Shown piece after piece: positions 10,435-21,656 of a DNA stretch of 64,000 bases. The notes beneath the pieces are model-generated. The model saw only the letters and a program-made list of their open reading frames with translations, had not been told where the DNA came from and did no database searches. This DNA is from Podospora pseudocomata (taxonomy: Eukaryota; Ascomycota; Sordariomycetes; Sordariales; Podosporaceae): contig NC_085890.1 of assembly GCF_035222375.1 (NCBI RefSeq), positions 4,135,151 to 4,199,150 of the forward strand, read 5' to 3'. The position numbers were made by a program, and so were the translations under genes. Positions within the stretch are counted from its first letter, which is position 1. The number at the start of each line of letters is the position of its first letter.

Positions 10435-11626
10435 CTACAAATCCTCTTCGCTCAAAAGATCCCAACTCAACCCCTCGTCAGAAACCTCGATCAGCCCAGG
10501 TGCCGCAATCGTAGCCTCCACCACCTCGCCATATGTCGTAAAGTTGTCTTTTGAAGTGAGAGCAGCAATCGTCAACCCGACAAGTATATTCTCCTCAAAA
10601 GGGAACTCAGCCTCAAACCTCAGCTGTGCGTTGTTCTCGCCAAACCACTCGACATCTTCAACAGGCACACTGATGGGCAACAGCTGTCCGCTAAAGTAGG
10701 TAACAAACAGATCCGGACTAGTCTCATTGATGAACTGCTCTGCTTCGGAGGAGCCGGTCAAATTGGCAACAAAAGACAAGCGCTGATCACGGGGCTCAAT
10801 GGTTTGGCCTCCTGTCACATGGGCGACCTCAAGAGGCGGGAAGATTGGGATTTCAATCTCGCTGATGTTGAAGGGGCAAGAGACGACGAATTGTTGAAGC
10901 GCGCTCCAGGCAAAGGCGCTGACGTTGGTGTTCAAGAAGGGTTTCTGCAATGGCTTTTGGTTAAGAAGCAGACGGTAGAAGCCAGACTGCTGCCCTTCTT
11001 GGCCGATGATGGAGGCGACTTCACGAATAGGATCCAAGTCCCCGTTGACGGCTAGCCCCTCCGCCGCATCCTGAAGTGTTCCGAGAACGACATCGGTGAA
11101 GGTGGCGGCGAGAGCGATGGACGAGTTGATGTCGGTGGCACCGGGGAAGACGTACTCGCAGGGCTCGGGGATCAGAGAGGCGTTGAAGTGCTTGAGAACG
11201 TTGGAGGCATCGATGGCGTGCAGTTGTTCTTGCTATTGCATAGGTAAGGTAGTTAGCATCTGCGGAGGTCTGTGGCAGGGAAATGAACACTTACAGCCAA
11301 GACGGTCGCCAGGATTTCGAGTATCTCCACTTTCTGCTCTGTTGGAAGTGTGAAGCCGGGCTCGTCCGTAGTGATGTTCTCAATGAGGGACGAAAAGAAG
11401 GCGACTTCAAATTCTCATTGAAGCTAATCAGTTGGAAAATGGGAATGCTGCTTTCGTTCAGGGAGGGCGGGGGCGGTGTATCTGACAGTGTGCCATCTGC
11501 TACGTCTTCGACGAATTCAAGCTGAGTTGCATTCGGGTTAGGAAACCCGTCGGCGGTATCGTGGCGAACAACTCTCCCTGTTACCAGGGCCATGGCTACG
11601 AAAAGGAAGGCTAGTTGGGAAAGCAT
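10435..11626 (-). pseudogene. LsdA-like (late sexual development, ferritin-like domain) secreted protein with a frameshift
   Basis: Related to the Aspergillus LsdA family (ferritin-like domain, PF13668 type), secreted proteins linked to sexual development. Exon 1 starts at 11626 with a signal peptide (MLSQLAFLFVAMALVTG) and runs to 11295. A 62-nt intron (11294-11233; GTAAGT donor, AATAG acceptor) leads to exon 2 (11232-10435), which carries SIIGQEGQQSGFYRLLL and FAWSALQQFVVSCPFNISEI, diagnostic of the family. In exon 1 the frame changes near 11405: ISFNENLK is followed in another frame by VAFFSSLIENITTDEPGF. No codon in the first frame offers a GT donor of the right phase, so I read this as a one-base deletion (one G missing before GTCGCC). 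It may be a sequencing error. Confidence 0.75.
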
Positions 11627-12442
11627 GATAGCTGGAATAGACGGAAACTGTTCAGGAGAGACTCTTTAGAAAATAACCCAGATTGCCAGTTTTTGGCGTG
11701 TTTTATTTATGCTGGTTTGGCCGGATACCTGTCATTTATAGTAACCGCTTTTCCTTTGGGTCGTGAAACTGGATTTCCTATTGTTAGATTTCGCTAAAAT
11801 GCTCTCAATCTGATCAGGGCAAGACTGAATAGTTAGCTTGAGAGTAGGGCACAGACATGTCTACCCAAACTTGTACTTTGTACTTATGATGTCACATCTT
11901 CTCGGACAACGAAATTGTTGTTTAAATATAGCCTGTAATTTAGAGTCTTGAGGTTGGATGCGGAACAAAGCTTTCATACCATCCGTTCTGACCCGGTCGG
12001 CCCGAATAAGCTACTGAAGATTGGGGAATCGGAAAAAGGAACTCTGCTACTTTTACCAGCGTTGGGAACGAGCAAGAATACCTACCTAGGTGCCTAGCTT
12101 GGGCCCAAAGCCTCGGTTCCCTCCTTTCAATGTGGTTCTCAATCACCGACCTCAGCAGAAAGTCACCTCTGGGAAGTTTCAAGTTAGAAAGTTGTGTGAA
12201 TTTGTCGTTCAATGTGTTTTAGACAATCTATAGCAGGGAGATAAACCAGACCACAAGCACCCCTTCAGACAACGGACCGGTGCAAATTTCCTCCTCTATG
12301 ATGGTGTACCGGTAAGTCATACATGTGAAAAAACTACAACAAGCGAAACGAATGGAGGGAAGAATGAAAGTTTTCCGTCAGGCCTGTATGACCGTAGGAG
12401 TTCGGTTGTACGCTGCGAACAGCCAAGGTGTACTCAATGTAC
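11627..12442. other. Intergenic, no supported gene
   Basis: Shared 5' flank of the LsdA-like gene and 3' flank of the next gene. AT-rich, with only short ORFs. Confidence 0.45.
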
Positions 12443-13034
12443 TCAGTACCACACTGGGGCAGTGGTCCAGTGCTGCAACATCCAGTTGATGGCATAAGTC
12501 CACTCTTGAGAAAAGTAGGCTGCCAGCTCCTGTATCTGCTGATCGTCTGGCACGACATCGCCCCACATTTCAGGCCTGGCTGCTTCGATTTCAGCATAGG
12601 TGGCCACCAGATTCCTGCCATTCTTTGTTAGCCCTTAATCACCAAATAAGCTGACAAGGAACGTACTCCTCTGTGATCTTTTCTAGTACCATCCAGGCGA
12701 AGTTCCAGCTCCTGTTGGATTGCGGGTCGTTTCGGACCAGGCCCTGGGCGTACGTCAACATTTCCCCGGAAAAGGCGTAGTTGGGGGTGAGCCCCCGGAG
12801 CTCGGAAAGCATCTGATTTGATTCGACGTAGTAGATCCAAGCCGAGGTCATGGGTTCCTGGAAAGCTAGTTGATCATCCTCTGTCTCGGCATTCGCTACC
12901 AAGCGTTCCACACGACAGAGCTCAGTCAAGGTGTTGATGCGGTGGGTAAGGAGAGACTCGATGATCTGGCGCGCTGACTGCTGCAGGGCTGTTAATTTAT
13001 TTGAGCACGAGCGAGAAGGTATGCCAATCATACT
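12443..13034 (-). CDS. Unrecognised multi-exon protein, 3' part
   Basis: I do not recognise the family. Clear exons are 12988-12667 and 12614-12443, with a canonical 52-nt intron between them (GTACGT donor, GCAG acceptor). Splicing joins VLEKITEE to NLVATYAEIEAARPEMWG and ends ...QHWTTAPVW-Y. A further upstream intron (GTATGA donor at 13033, TTAACAG acceptor) probably joins an exon ending at 13034 and encoding NWTQVWKLECIRL. No in-frame ATG was found for that exon, so the 5' end is unresolved. The product is helical, acidic and rich in Trp, with no signal peptide or membrane segment visible. Exon-like pieces at 13726-13915 may belong to the same gene. Confidence 0.55.
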
Positions 13035-13725
13035 GAGCCGGATGCACTCGAGCTTCCAAACTTGTGTCCAGTTCGACGTGAGCGCGAAGATGACATGGTG
13101 GGTTTTGGTGTGAACGAGAGCAGGTTAAGTCAGTGTGTGTGTAAGTGACTGAACTGATGGTAGTGAGATGTACAGTGACTGATGATGGAGCTGGGCGAGC
13201 CTGATGTAGATATAAGTCTGATGGTCTGGAATCTTGAAGATGCGGTGGTCTTGGATTCAAACTTGAGAAAGTGACTGCCTGGTCCAAAAGTGGATAGGTA
13301 ACGGCACCATACTGACGGTACTCTTCACCCCTCCACACTCTCCCAGTCTACCGGGTCAGGGACAGCCCTAGGCTAACCGGAATGGCACCCAACCTAGTGT
13401 ACTCGAAGAAGAGACAAGACATGCCATCCAATCATGTTTGCAGACAGGACGACAGATAATGTTGGGGCTCTTACCGGGTGGACTCACCAGATCAGTATAA
13501 AGATGACCGGGTGGTGGGCAGAGTCAGACGGGCGAAGCTTGAAAAGACGCCCCAAACAAAAGGCAAGAATGGGTTCGGTGGCCATGGTACGCTATGTGCC
13601 GGAGTGACCATGGACCAACGGACAGTGCGGCTCGGGGAGTTATCTGCCAGACGTGAAGCAAGGGTTGTATTAGTGTGGGAATAGGTAACCATTTCCAACC
13701 ATGACGATGGTGGGTCAGTACCTAC

Positions 13726-13915
13726 CGAGTGCATCTCCTGGGCAGAAGAGATAGTTCTCATGTGCTGGATCTCTTGGTCTTGTTCGCTCTTGGAGAGGAA
13801 CATGCGCGAGCCCTCTGTCTGCAAAGCCAGTAAACTGTTGGTTGCAACCCCTCACTCACGGAGCGTTGGGTGATGAACTTTCTGGGAACAATATCACCAC
13901 TGGTCAAGCTTGTTG
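13726..13915 (-). other. Putative upstream exons
   Basis: Two exon-like pieces on the minus strand: 13915-13860 (encodes DIVPRKFITQRS) and 13818-13726 (RMFLSKSEQDQEIQHMRTIS). They are separated by a 41-nt GTGAGT...TTTGCAG interval and followed by a GTAGGT donor. Frames agree across the join. They may be 5' exons of the gene at 12443-13034, but the remaining gap is about 600 nt, long for an intron here, so the link is uncertain. Confidence 0.35.
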
Positions 13916-15528
13916 CTATCTTAGGTGCACAGAATCAAGGCTCAGGATCAGGCATGTCATGGCTTGCAGTGGTTGACTGGCAAGGCACCGTATAACGTCG
14001 AATTTGTGGGTTTGAATAATCAAGACGCACCATGAGGCATCATGCCGTCATGAGATGAAGGGTGGAATGGATGAGTGGGCTAGGCATAGATTCGTCCTGA
14101 GCTCATTTCGAGTATTGACCGTCTACTCTCTTTCCTGACATCTTGAGTTGTTGCCTGAGAAAATACATGGGTCTCTGAGGTCTTGATTCCACCCTCATGA
14201 TTGCAGTCAGATTTTAGCGCATTATAGTGGCACAGCGAAACAATCCGCGATGCACCACGGATATTCCTGTATGTTGGAGGTGGGATCCAAACAAGAACGA
14301 GCCTCGTAGTCAGAGTCGGGCGCGAGTTGTAAGCAGTCAAGCCATGAGTGAGGAGCCGCGTTTATGTTCCGGGAGAATGGACAGGTGGGCGCGGTGCATT
14401 TGAACCAATGGAGGTGGCATCGCTGAGCTAAGAGGGATGCCTGTCTTGGTGTTTTGCATGTAGGGATGATGAATGACAATGCCACTCTAGGGTATGAGTC
14501 TGGTCAAGACCGCTCCGATGTCACCGACTGTTTGCCGAGTTGCTGATTGGTGGCTGTTGTGAGTGCAGTTCGGGCTTTCCACGTGGAACTCAGCTGGTCT
14601 CGCTCCAAGTGTGCCTGCCAGGAACCAACGGCGATCTGTTTCAGGCGATCGGTCCCCGGCCCCCGCGGTAGGGCTGAGACGAATGGGAGCAGGGGTGACA
14701 AGAGATGATGGTCATCTCGTAATCTGGATGCCTGAGGAAGCCCAAATCGGGTTGCGGAATCAGCGCGCCCATCCGAAGACGCAGCAAGACATCTGTCAAG
14801 TTGCTGGCCATCTATACCTGTGCATTTCTGGTGATGAGATAGAGGACACGAGGTGACTGATGAGGGCGGGTAAAGACGCTGTGACATCACCTCTTGCGTG
14901 GGGAGGACCCCTGTCTGGCTGAATGGCTGTAGACCCTCCAACGTGCAGTAGCGGCGCATTCCAACTCCCGAGCAGTCATCTTCATTGGTCTCCTTACGTG
15001 GAGATACTTTTGCCAACCATAGCCGGTATACAGAGCAGATGGAAAATGTGTTTCGACCAAAGAATGCTCTGTAGAGTCATGAATGCCTTGACAATGTTGA
15101 GCGCGTAGCCCAACAACTGCGGTGAGGCAAATCTTGCCCAAGTCACGGCCAGTCCCCATAGGGGTATCGTCAAGAGCGAAGTTTTTAACGCCCATACCGG
15201 GTTGGGAAGGTGACTGCCAAGGCGGAACTGATGATAGACACACTGTCTTCTATTTGCGTTTTGGAATCCTTTCCAAAGCGGTTTGTAAGCTCTTCACTTG
15301 TTGGGGGTACATGTAAGCGAAGACGACCCAGTTTCAACGTCGACTTGTGATATCCTTCTCTTTGATGTTGAAAACAAAGTAACCTAAAGTCATCATTGTA
15401 ACAGGTGCCTTCTATCCCGACACAGAGACTCTCTGTAATGGCCCCCAACATGACAGACAACAGCTCCCCACCCCCATCGTCTTGTTTCGCGCCAGGTAGA
15501 CAGTCTCACCTTGTAGTCATCCTTTGTG
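13916..15528. other. Intergenic, no supported gene
   Basis: About 1.6 kb with many short ORFs on both strands and no recognisable protein, RNA gene or repeat. A minus ORF of 170 codons (14504-15016) is Ser/Arg-rich and looks like chance. Confidence 0.45.
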
Positions 15529-17659
15529 TCACCTGCCAACAGCCCTTTCCTCGTCAACATCCTCATCGTCCTGTCCATCTGCACCCTCACCACCTTGCTC
15601 TTCCTCACCTTCGTACTCGGCACTCTCTAACCCATGGCCTTTGATCACCCAGCTCCAGATCCACCCGCCAAGAGTGACACCAGCGAAAAGACCCCATGCG
15701 AGCGCCTCTCCCTTGGGCCTGACACGCATGCTCAAGGTAAACAGGCCCCCAGACAAGAATGGTCCCACACTCCTCCCGGCGGCTGACAGCGTTTGAGCAA
15801 TCCCGTTCAAAGTTCCCAACGTCTCATGGGAGGGAGCCGAGTTTGTGATCTGGACACGTGATCTGGGTCAGCACATATCAGAGGTGGGGGTAACATGATG
15901 AACTCACCAGAAGCATGACACTACTCAACCCCCCGACAGCGCAGATGTTCTTGATGATTAGAATGACTCCCAGCTCGCTATAGAGCCAGCCCTTGCCGCT
16001 GCCAATGCCCAGGTTAGGCGTTGAATCCAAGTACCCAATCCAGGGCATAAGACTCATAGCAACCGCCATTCCAAGTAGAGAATACCGGTATGTTCCCAGG
16101 TTCCCCATCCTCGCCTTGAGCCTTTCAAACACAAGAGCCTGGAAGACAATGGTGGCCAGGCCTGCAAGGGACAGGGACAGGCCGATGATGCCCGGTCCAA
16201 GTTCGCGTCCGGTGGGGGGAGGAGCAGAGACAAAGATTGGGTACAGAGAGTTGAAAGAGATGTTGGCAAGCTGAAAGACAAGATAGGTTCCCAAGACGGC
16301 CATGGTATTTCGGTTGGCCAATTGTCGGAAGGCAGACTTCTTTTGCGACGGAGTAAGGCTGTTCGCATCCTCGTCATCTTCATCAGCTGCCTTGGTATTC
16401 GCCGAACTGAGAAGTGCCTGCTGTTCTTGGCTATCTTGCTGGTGGTCAGAACTGACGGATTCCGACCTGTGTTTTCCAGCTTGTTGTTTTCTCCACGGCC
16501 GCTGGACAATGCTTTTCAGCCACCCCATCCAATCACGCGGGCCTCGTGCAGATGTCCCATCATGTTCTCCTTCCAAGGTTTCCTTGAACCATATCCCTAG
16601 CACAATGACACTGACGACCAAAAAGGCCGCCACCACAAGATTTGGTGTCAAGTAGGGGTATTTTGCCCCGTCAACCCCAGCATCCGTCTCCACCAACAGA
16701 CCACCCAGGGCGGGCCCTGTAATGCTTCCAAGCGAATAGATGACGGGAAGCCACGTAAATGCTCTGCTCTGATTCGTCCTGTCAGTGACCTCGCCCAGAC
16801 ACGTAGGAACTACTGCCGCATTCCCGTTGAGCAACCCCATAGCGACGTGCACAATTATCAAGTGCGCATAGGTGGTGCAGATGCCAAAGAAGCAGAAGCA
16901 GCCAGCCAACAAAGATGTCCCGATCAACATGACAGGCTTGCGTCCAATCCTATCAGAAAGCCACCCCCACAGCAGATTGGTCGCCAGCTGTGCCATGGCA
17001 AAAGCCGATGCGAGCAAGCCCACGTACATGCCTTCCTGGCCGGAGGGGATCTCGGGAAACGAGGCCACCATGGCTGGGAGGTAGGGACCAATGGAATTGA
17101 GGGCTGTCTGCTCTGCCAGTGACAGGAGCGCGAGCAAAGCCAGTTGTCTCCACGGTAGCGGCGTTGAATTCGGACTCGTATCAGGTCTCGTGTGGTGGTG
17201 GCTGTAGTCTGACCCCTCGCCTCTTCGCGATGGCGATGCGCTGGAGCCTCGTTCGTCGGCTTGTGAAAAGTAGTGGCTGTTGTCCTCTCCATGTTCTTCT
17301 CGCGATGGCGAATGTCTGAGCAGTGACCGGAGCCATGAGTTCTTTCTCGGCCGCGCCTGCTGAGGCTGGTTGGAGGGTGTCGCGGGGGGTTCGGTCGGAA
17401 ATGTGTGGTATTTGGCGGTCGACTGTCGCTGGACCGGAGGAGGACGGCCGGCGACAGAACTCTTTCTTCGTCGGCGGCGGCTGCTTGATGGAGATTCGCG
17501 ATAGGGAGAGAGATCGGGAAATGGCTCACCGGCGTGAAACGATCCGGAATGGCGATAGCGTTTGACGGAGGGTCGTGGGATGCTCGACTGCGACTGCGGG
17601 TGCGACTGCGAGGCTGTCGCGGTGGTCGCGCTGGCAGCAACGGCGCCCGTGTGCACCAT
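15529..17659 (-). CDS. Major facilitator superfamily transporter
   Basis: Multi-pass membrane transporter of 690 residues. Exon 1 is 17659-15908 and exon 2 is 15849-15529, with a 58-nt intron (GTGAGT donor, GTCCAG acceptor) after VMLL. A long disordered, Ser/Arg-rich cytosolic N-terminus (about 165 residues) precedes the first membrane helix (WRQLALLALLSLAEQTALN). The loop 2-3 signature LLWGWLSDRIGRKPVMLIG is the MFS G-x-L-x-D-R-x-G-R-[KR] motif. A charged central loop with KHRSESVSSDHQQ separates the two halves. The acidic C-terminus (EEEQGGEGADGQDDEDVDEE) is unusual but in frame. It resembles fungal MFS proteins annotated as ZIFL-like or YCR023C-like; the substrate is unknown. Confidence 0.9.
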
Positions 17660-18388
17660 TGTTGATGATGGCTGTGTCGTACTTGCTCAAGGGTGCGGGC
17701 TCTAAGATGAGAGAGGAAGACCTTCAGCACCGCTGTCTCTCTTCAAGGTCAGTGACGATGGAGGAACGGGCCAATGGGCAGCCAGGCAATTGCTCAACGG
17801 CCCGGCTGCAGGGGATCCCAGTCGCTCCAGGAGGTGATGTCATGGCACCCCACGCCGCAATCGACCGATGATGTGTTGACAGACTACCAAGGTATCGTCA
17901 AATGGTAGGGGAAAATAGCATAGGATAACTGTTGTGGATTTGGCACACACACAAGACCTAGATGAGGAGCTGTCAATGTCAATGTCAGTTGCAGATCTGC
18001 CAGATCCTCGGGCATCTGGGCAGTGATCAGGATGCTGTTGCTGCCCGCAGTGCGTTTACCCCGCATCCAGACAATTTTGTGTCAAGAGCCCCACCATACC
18101 TTATGGAAACGTTCTGGAAGCTCAACCTCCAAGCTCCAAAGAAGAGACCCCACCTCAGCTTTCATCACAAGCGCCTCCTCGGCCTCCTCTCATTGTCTCT
18201 GTCGACCACCACCTCGCCTAATCCGCGTCGCCGGGACTTTGGAGTTCAACCATGGAAAACCGCGCTGCTCAGCCGCGTCACAACACCGTCGGACAACACG
18301 GGCAGCCAGTCTCACGCGCGCGACCATCTAATCGGGCACTCGGTTTTTGAACAAATTTATTGGCAGACAGCATCCATTGTATCGTACT
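17660..18388. other. Intergenic, no supported gene
   Basis: Holds the 5' flank of the MFS gene and the 3' flank of the deformylase gene. The + ORFs 17962-18447 and 18023-18331 have no recognisable content. Confidence 0.45.
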
Positions 18389-19237
18389 CTAAAAGACAAC
18401 AGTCCTGGTGCCGTTCAAAAACACCCTCCTCTCGGCATACCACTTGACGGCGGCCGCAAGCACTTGGCTCTCTACGTTGGATCCCTCGTCCACCAGCGCC
18501 TTGGGGCTCAGGCTGTGGTCCACGCGGGCAACGCGCTGCTCAATGATGGGCCCCTCGTCAAGGTCAGCCGTGACAAAGTGCGCCGTGGCACCGATAATCT
18601 TGACACCGCGGTCGTAGGCCTGGTGGTAGGGCTTGGCGCCCTTGAAGCTGGGCAAGAAGCTGTGGTGGATGTTGATGATCTTGCCGCTCATGGCCTCGCA
18701 CAGCGTCGGGCTCAGCACCTGCATGTAGCGCGCCAGCACCACAAGCTCGACATTGTGCTCTTTGATGAGTTCCAGGATCTGGCCCTCCTGTGCCGCCTTG
18801 GTGTCCTTGGTGACGGGGAGGTGGCGGAATTCGATGCCGTAGCTGGCGGCGAGGGGCGCAAAGTCTGGGTGGTTGGACACGATGAGGGGGATTTCGATGG
18901 GAAGCTGGCCCGTCTTGGCGCGGAAGAGGAGGTCGTTGAGGCAGTGGCCGATTTTGGACACCATGATGAGGACCTTTGGCTTTTGTGCCACGGGCCGGAT
19001 GTCGTACGTCATGTCATACTCGCCGGCCAGCTTCTCAAAGTGCGGGCGCAAGAACTCGGGCGACTCGGTCGGTGTTGGGCCAAAGTGCACACGCATGAAG
19101 AATTTTTCTGTGACGGGATCCGAAAACTGCTGCAGGTCGATGATGTTGACCTTTTCGCCGGCGAACACGCCCGTCACGGCGTGAACGATGCCCGGCTTGT
19201 CAGGGCACGACAGCGTCAGGAAGTGGTCGTTGGCCAT
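18389..19237 (-). CDS. purU: Formyltetrahydrofolate deformylase
   Basis: Hydrolyses 10-formyl-THF to THF and formate, feeding one-carbon and purine balance. The protein is 282 residues from the ATG at 19237 (MANDHFLTLSCPDKPGIVHA). An in-frame ATG at 19294 would add 19 residues with no targeting signal that I can see. An N-terminal ACT domain (DKPGIVHAVTGVFAGEKVNI, residues 8-85) is followed by the formyl transferase domain. Its motifs include VLIMVSKIGHCLNDLLFR, YMQVLSPTLCEAMSGKIINI and the catalytic HHSFLPSFKGAKPYHQAYDRG. The later GATAHFVTADLDEGPIIEQ supplies the catalytic Asp. Length and order match bacterial PurU and fungal homologues. One exon. The long + ORF over it is a shadow. Confidence 0.95.
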   Translation of the reverse strand: MANDHFLTLSCPDKPGIVHAVTGVFAGEKVNIIDLQQFSDPVTEKFFMRVHFGPTPTESPEFLRPHFEKLAGEYDMTYDIRPVAQKPKVLIMVSKIGHCLNDLLFRAKTGQLPIEIPLIVSNHPDFAPLAASYGIEFRHLPVTKDTKAAQEGQILELIKEHNVELVVLARYMQVLSPTLCEAMSGKIINIHHSFLPSFKGAKPYHQAYDRGVKIIGATAHFVTADLDEGPIIEQRVARVDHSLSPKALVDEGSNVESQVLAAAVKWYAERRVFLNGTRTVVF

Positions 19238-19394
19238 TGTTGAAATGCGTGCTGGGTGGGTGATCACTGGGTGAGTGAGTCCAGACGAGGTCATTCAGTG
19301 TTTTTGCCTCCTCAGTTTCAGGAATGACTCAACTAACGCACTTCGGAGCTGCCCGTTGGAGATGTGTCCACTGTGGAGTTTGGAGTGTGCACGC

Positions 19395-19405
19395 TAGGGT
19401 TAGGG
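19395..19405 (+). repeat. Short interstitial telomere-like motif
   Basis: TAGGGTTAGGG lies 240 bp upstream of the carboxypeptidase start, in the region between it and the purU gene. It could be a telobox-type binding site or chance. Confidence 0.4.
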
Positions 19406-19644
19406 TACCTGTATTTCGCTTGGCAGCCCCTGAGAGGCACGAGGTCTCGGAGCGACGACTTGACGTGTTGCAGTGCGGGAATGATATTGGTTTTGGCATA
19501 CCGGTGTGTCACAGTCTGGACAACATGGACATCTGGTCTTTTCTGAGCTCATGCCCCGGCCAGGGTGCTCTTTTGACGACAGCAGATCGATATCATGAGC
19601 AGGAAATCTTGACCGGCTGGTTCACGTTTCAAAAGACTGTCGAC

Positions 19645-21347
19645 ATGGCGTGCTTGTTTGGTCTCTTGCTGCTTCTGTCAGCGGCTCTCCCTTGCTCCTT
19701 TGCTGTTTCTCAGTGGAATGAGGAAGTCGTGAACGGCATCCCTTACCGCACCTTTTACCACGCGGACACCAACAGCAAGCTTTCGATAGTCAGTAACTCT
19801 GGTATCTGCGAGACAACCCCCAATGTGAATCAACTCAGCGGATACATCCGCATCAGCGAGGACATCAACCTCTTCTTTTGGTTCTTTGAGTCTCGTAACA
19901 GCCCTGCAACCGCCCCTTTGGCTCTGTGGCTCAACGGTGGCCCAGGATGCAGCTCGATGCTTGGTCTCTTTGTCGAACATGGGCCTTGTCGTTTTCCTGA
20001 TGGATCGCCAGCGGGATCTGACCCAGTGTTGAATGAAGAGAGCTGGAACAGCTACGCTAACATGCTCTACCTTGATCAGCCCGTTGGTGTGGGCTTCAGG
20101 TTTGTTGGTCTATCTCAACGCGCAGGGAACCCGGTTAACAGACGAAAGCTATGGGGTAGGCCAAGTGAACGCCACCACTCAGGGCTCGGTCTATGTGTGG
20201 ACGTTTCTGCAGGCCTTTCTTGCTGCCAAGCCTGAGCTAGCCAAGTCACAGTTTGGCCTCTTCACTGAGAGCTATGGCGGTCGGTATCCTCTTGCGGTGC
20301 ACAGTACTTCGCGTAGGCTGATAGCGTTCAGGACATTACGGGCCGGACATCGTCCGCTTTATCCAGCAGCAAAACAAGGTCGTAGACCAAAACGTTTCCA
20401 ACGCAGTCAAGATCGACATTATTGCCTTGGGAATCAACAATGGCTGGGTCGACCCCAAGCTCCAGTTTCCTGCGTACCTCGATTTTGGACTCACCAACAA
20501 CTACAGGCAACTTGTGAATCAGTCGCAGTATTCAACTGGAATCACTCTATACCAACAACGATGCGTTCCAGCATTGAAAAACTGCACCGTGACCACAGGG
20601 TCAGCGGAAGATTGCAACCATGCCCACAACACCTGTTACGATGCGTTGGGTCTCTTTACCGTGGAGCTCCAGCGATTCGACCTGTACGACGTCAGAAGGG
20701 TCGACACATGGACTGGGATCCCAGGAACAGATATGTACCATGAGTATCTGGCGAGGTCTGACGTGAAGGATGCCATTGGCGCTCAGCGCGACTATACCGA
20801 GTGTTCCGACATCGCCTGGGGGCTGTTTGACAGTACCGGAGACCGTGAGTTGTTTTCTGGGCGACTGGGCTACGCCGCGCTGACAGCGATATAGCATCGA
20901 GATCCTTCCTCGGTGAGCTGAGCGAGGTTGTCCAGTCAGGTGTGAGAGTGCTGTTGTGGGCCGGGGATGCCGGTGTGTTTGTTCCTGGTCTGGTTTCCTT
21001 ATCTGTCAATGAAGCTGACATGCATGTCTGGCGCAGACTATCTTTGCAACTGGATGGGCAATCTTGCTGTTGCGAACGCGATTGACTATTCAGGGCAGCT
21101 TGACTTTGTCAAGAGAGGCATGAGCGCCTATCAAGTCAACGGAACATCTTTCGGCGAGTTCAAGACGGTCGAGAACCTAAGCTGGCTTCGAGTGTATAGT
21201 GCGGGGCATCTTGTGTGAGTTTTTATTTTCTAGTCCATCACACTCTGGCCGCTGACGCTTGGCCGTCTTAGATCCTCGGATCAACCGCGAGCCGCACTGC
21301 AGGCATTCCGCCAGACCATGGAAAACAGACCACTGGAAGCAACTTGA
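19645..21347 (+). CDS. Secreted serine carboxypeptidase (S10), six exons
   Basis: Serine carboxypeptidase of about 476 residues. Exons are 19645-20099, 20149-20279, 20332-20844, 20895-20972, 21037-21214 and 21272-21347; the total is divisible by three and free of stops. The ATG at 19645 opens a signal peptide (MACLFGLLLLLSAALPCSFA). Family motifs are LNGGPGCSSMLGLF, the QPVGVGFSYG region (restored only by splicing 20099 to 20149), the nucleophile loop FTESYGGHYGPD (usually GESYGG, here T in place of G), the Asp region WAGDADYLCNWMG and the His region YSAGHLV, then DQPRAALQAF. Introns are 49-64 nt. The third exon's donor is the non-ideal GTCGGT. Probably a vacuolar or extracellular peptidase. 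All three catalytic residues are present. Confidence 0.9.
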
Positions 21348-21528
21348 GTCGATGTACAAGTTGGGTGCTTTTGCCCTGTTTGGATTTGAGTTGCTGGGAG
21401 TTTCGAAAGGAGAATGTCTGCTGGATAGAGAAGGATCAGCTTTTGGCAAATTGAACCGAGTGTCCAATGTCACAATCATGCCGATACATGCATGCAAGTG
21501 TATTTGTCACAGGCTAACGTACATTATA

Positions 21529-21609
21529 AGCGAGTCGCGCATATAAGCGAGTCGCGCATATAAGCGAGTCGCGCATATAAGCGAGTCGCGCATATAAGCG
21601 AGTCGCGCA
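21529..21609 (+). repeat. Subterminal 17-bp tandem repeats of the transposon
   Basis: Five direct copies of a 17-bp unit with core GCGAGTCGCGC separated by ATATAA lie in the left arm. The right arm has only two copies. The left end therefore has three extra units inside the terminal repeat boundary. Such arrays in this superfamily can be transposase binding sites. Confidence 0.85.
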
Positions 21610-21656
21610 CTCTCTGTTACCCTACCACAACTATCCTCAATTACACAACCACAACA

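Noticed and set aside
18347-19243. 298-codon + strand ORF over purU
   Set aside because: It lies exactly antisense to the deformylase frame, whose motifs are intact; the ORF has no recognisable domain.
20100-20148. Frameshift in the S10 carboxypeptidase
   Set aside because: At first the GVGF frame seemed broken, but a 49-nt GTTTGT...AAAG intron restores GVGFSYG.
21529-21609. CRISPR-like array of short repeats
   Set aside because: The repeat units are directly adjacent without unique spacers and belong to the transposon's terminal region; CRISPR is not expected in a fungus.
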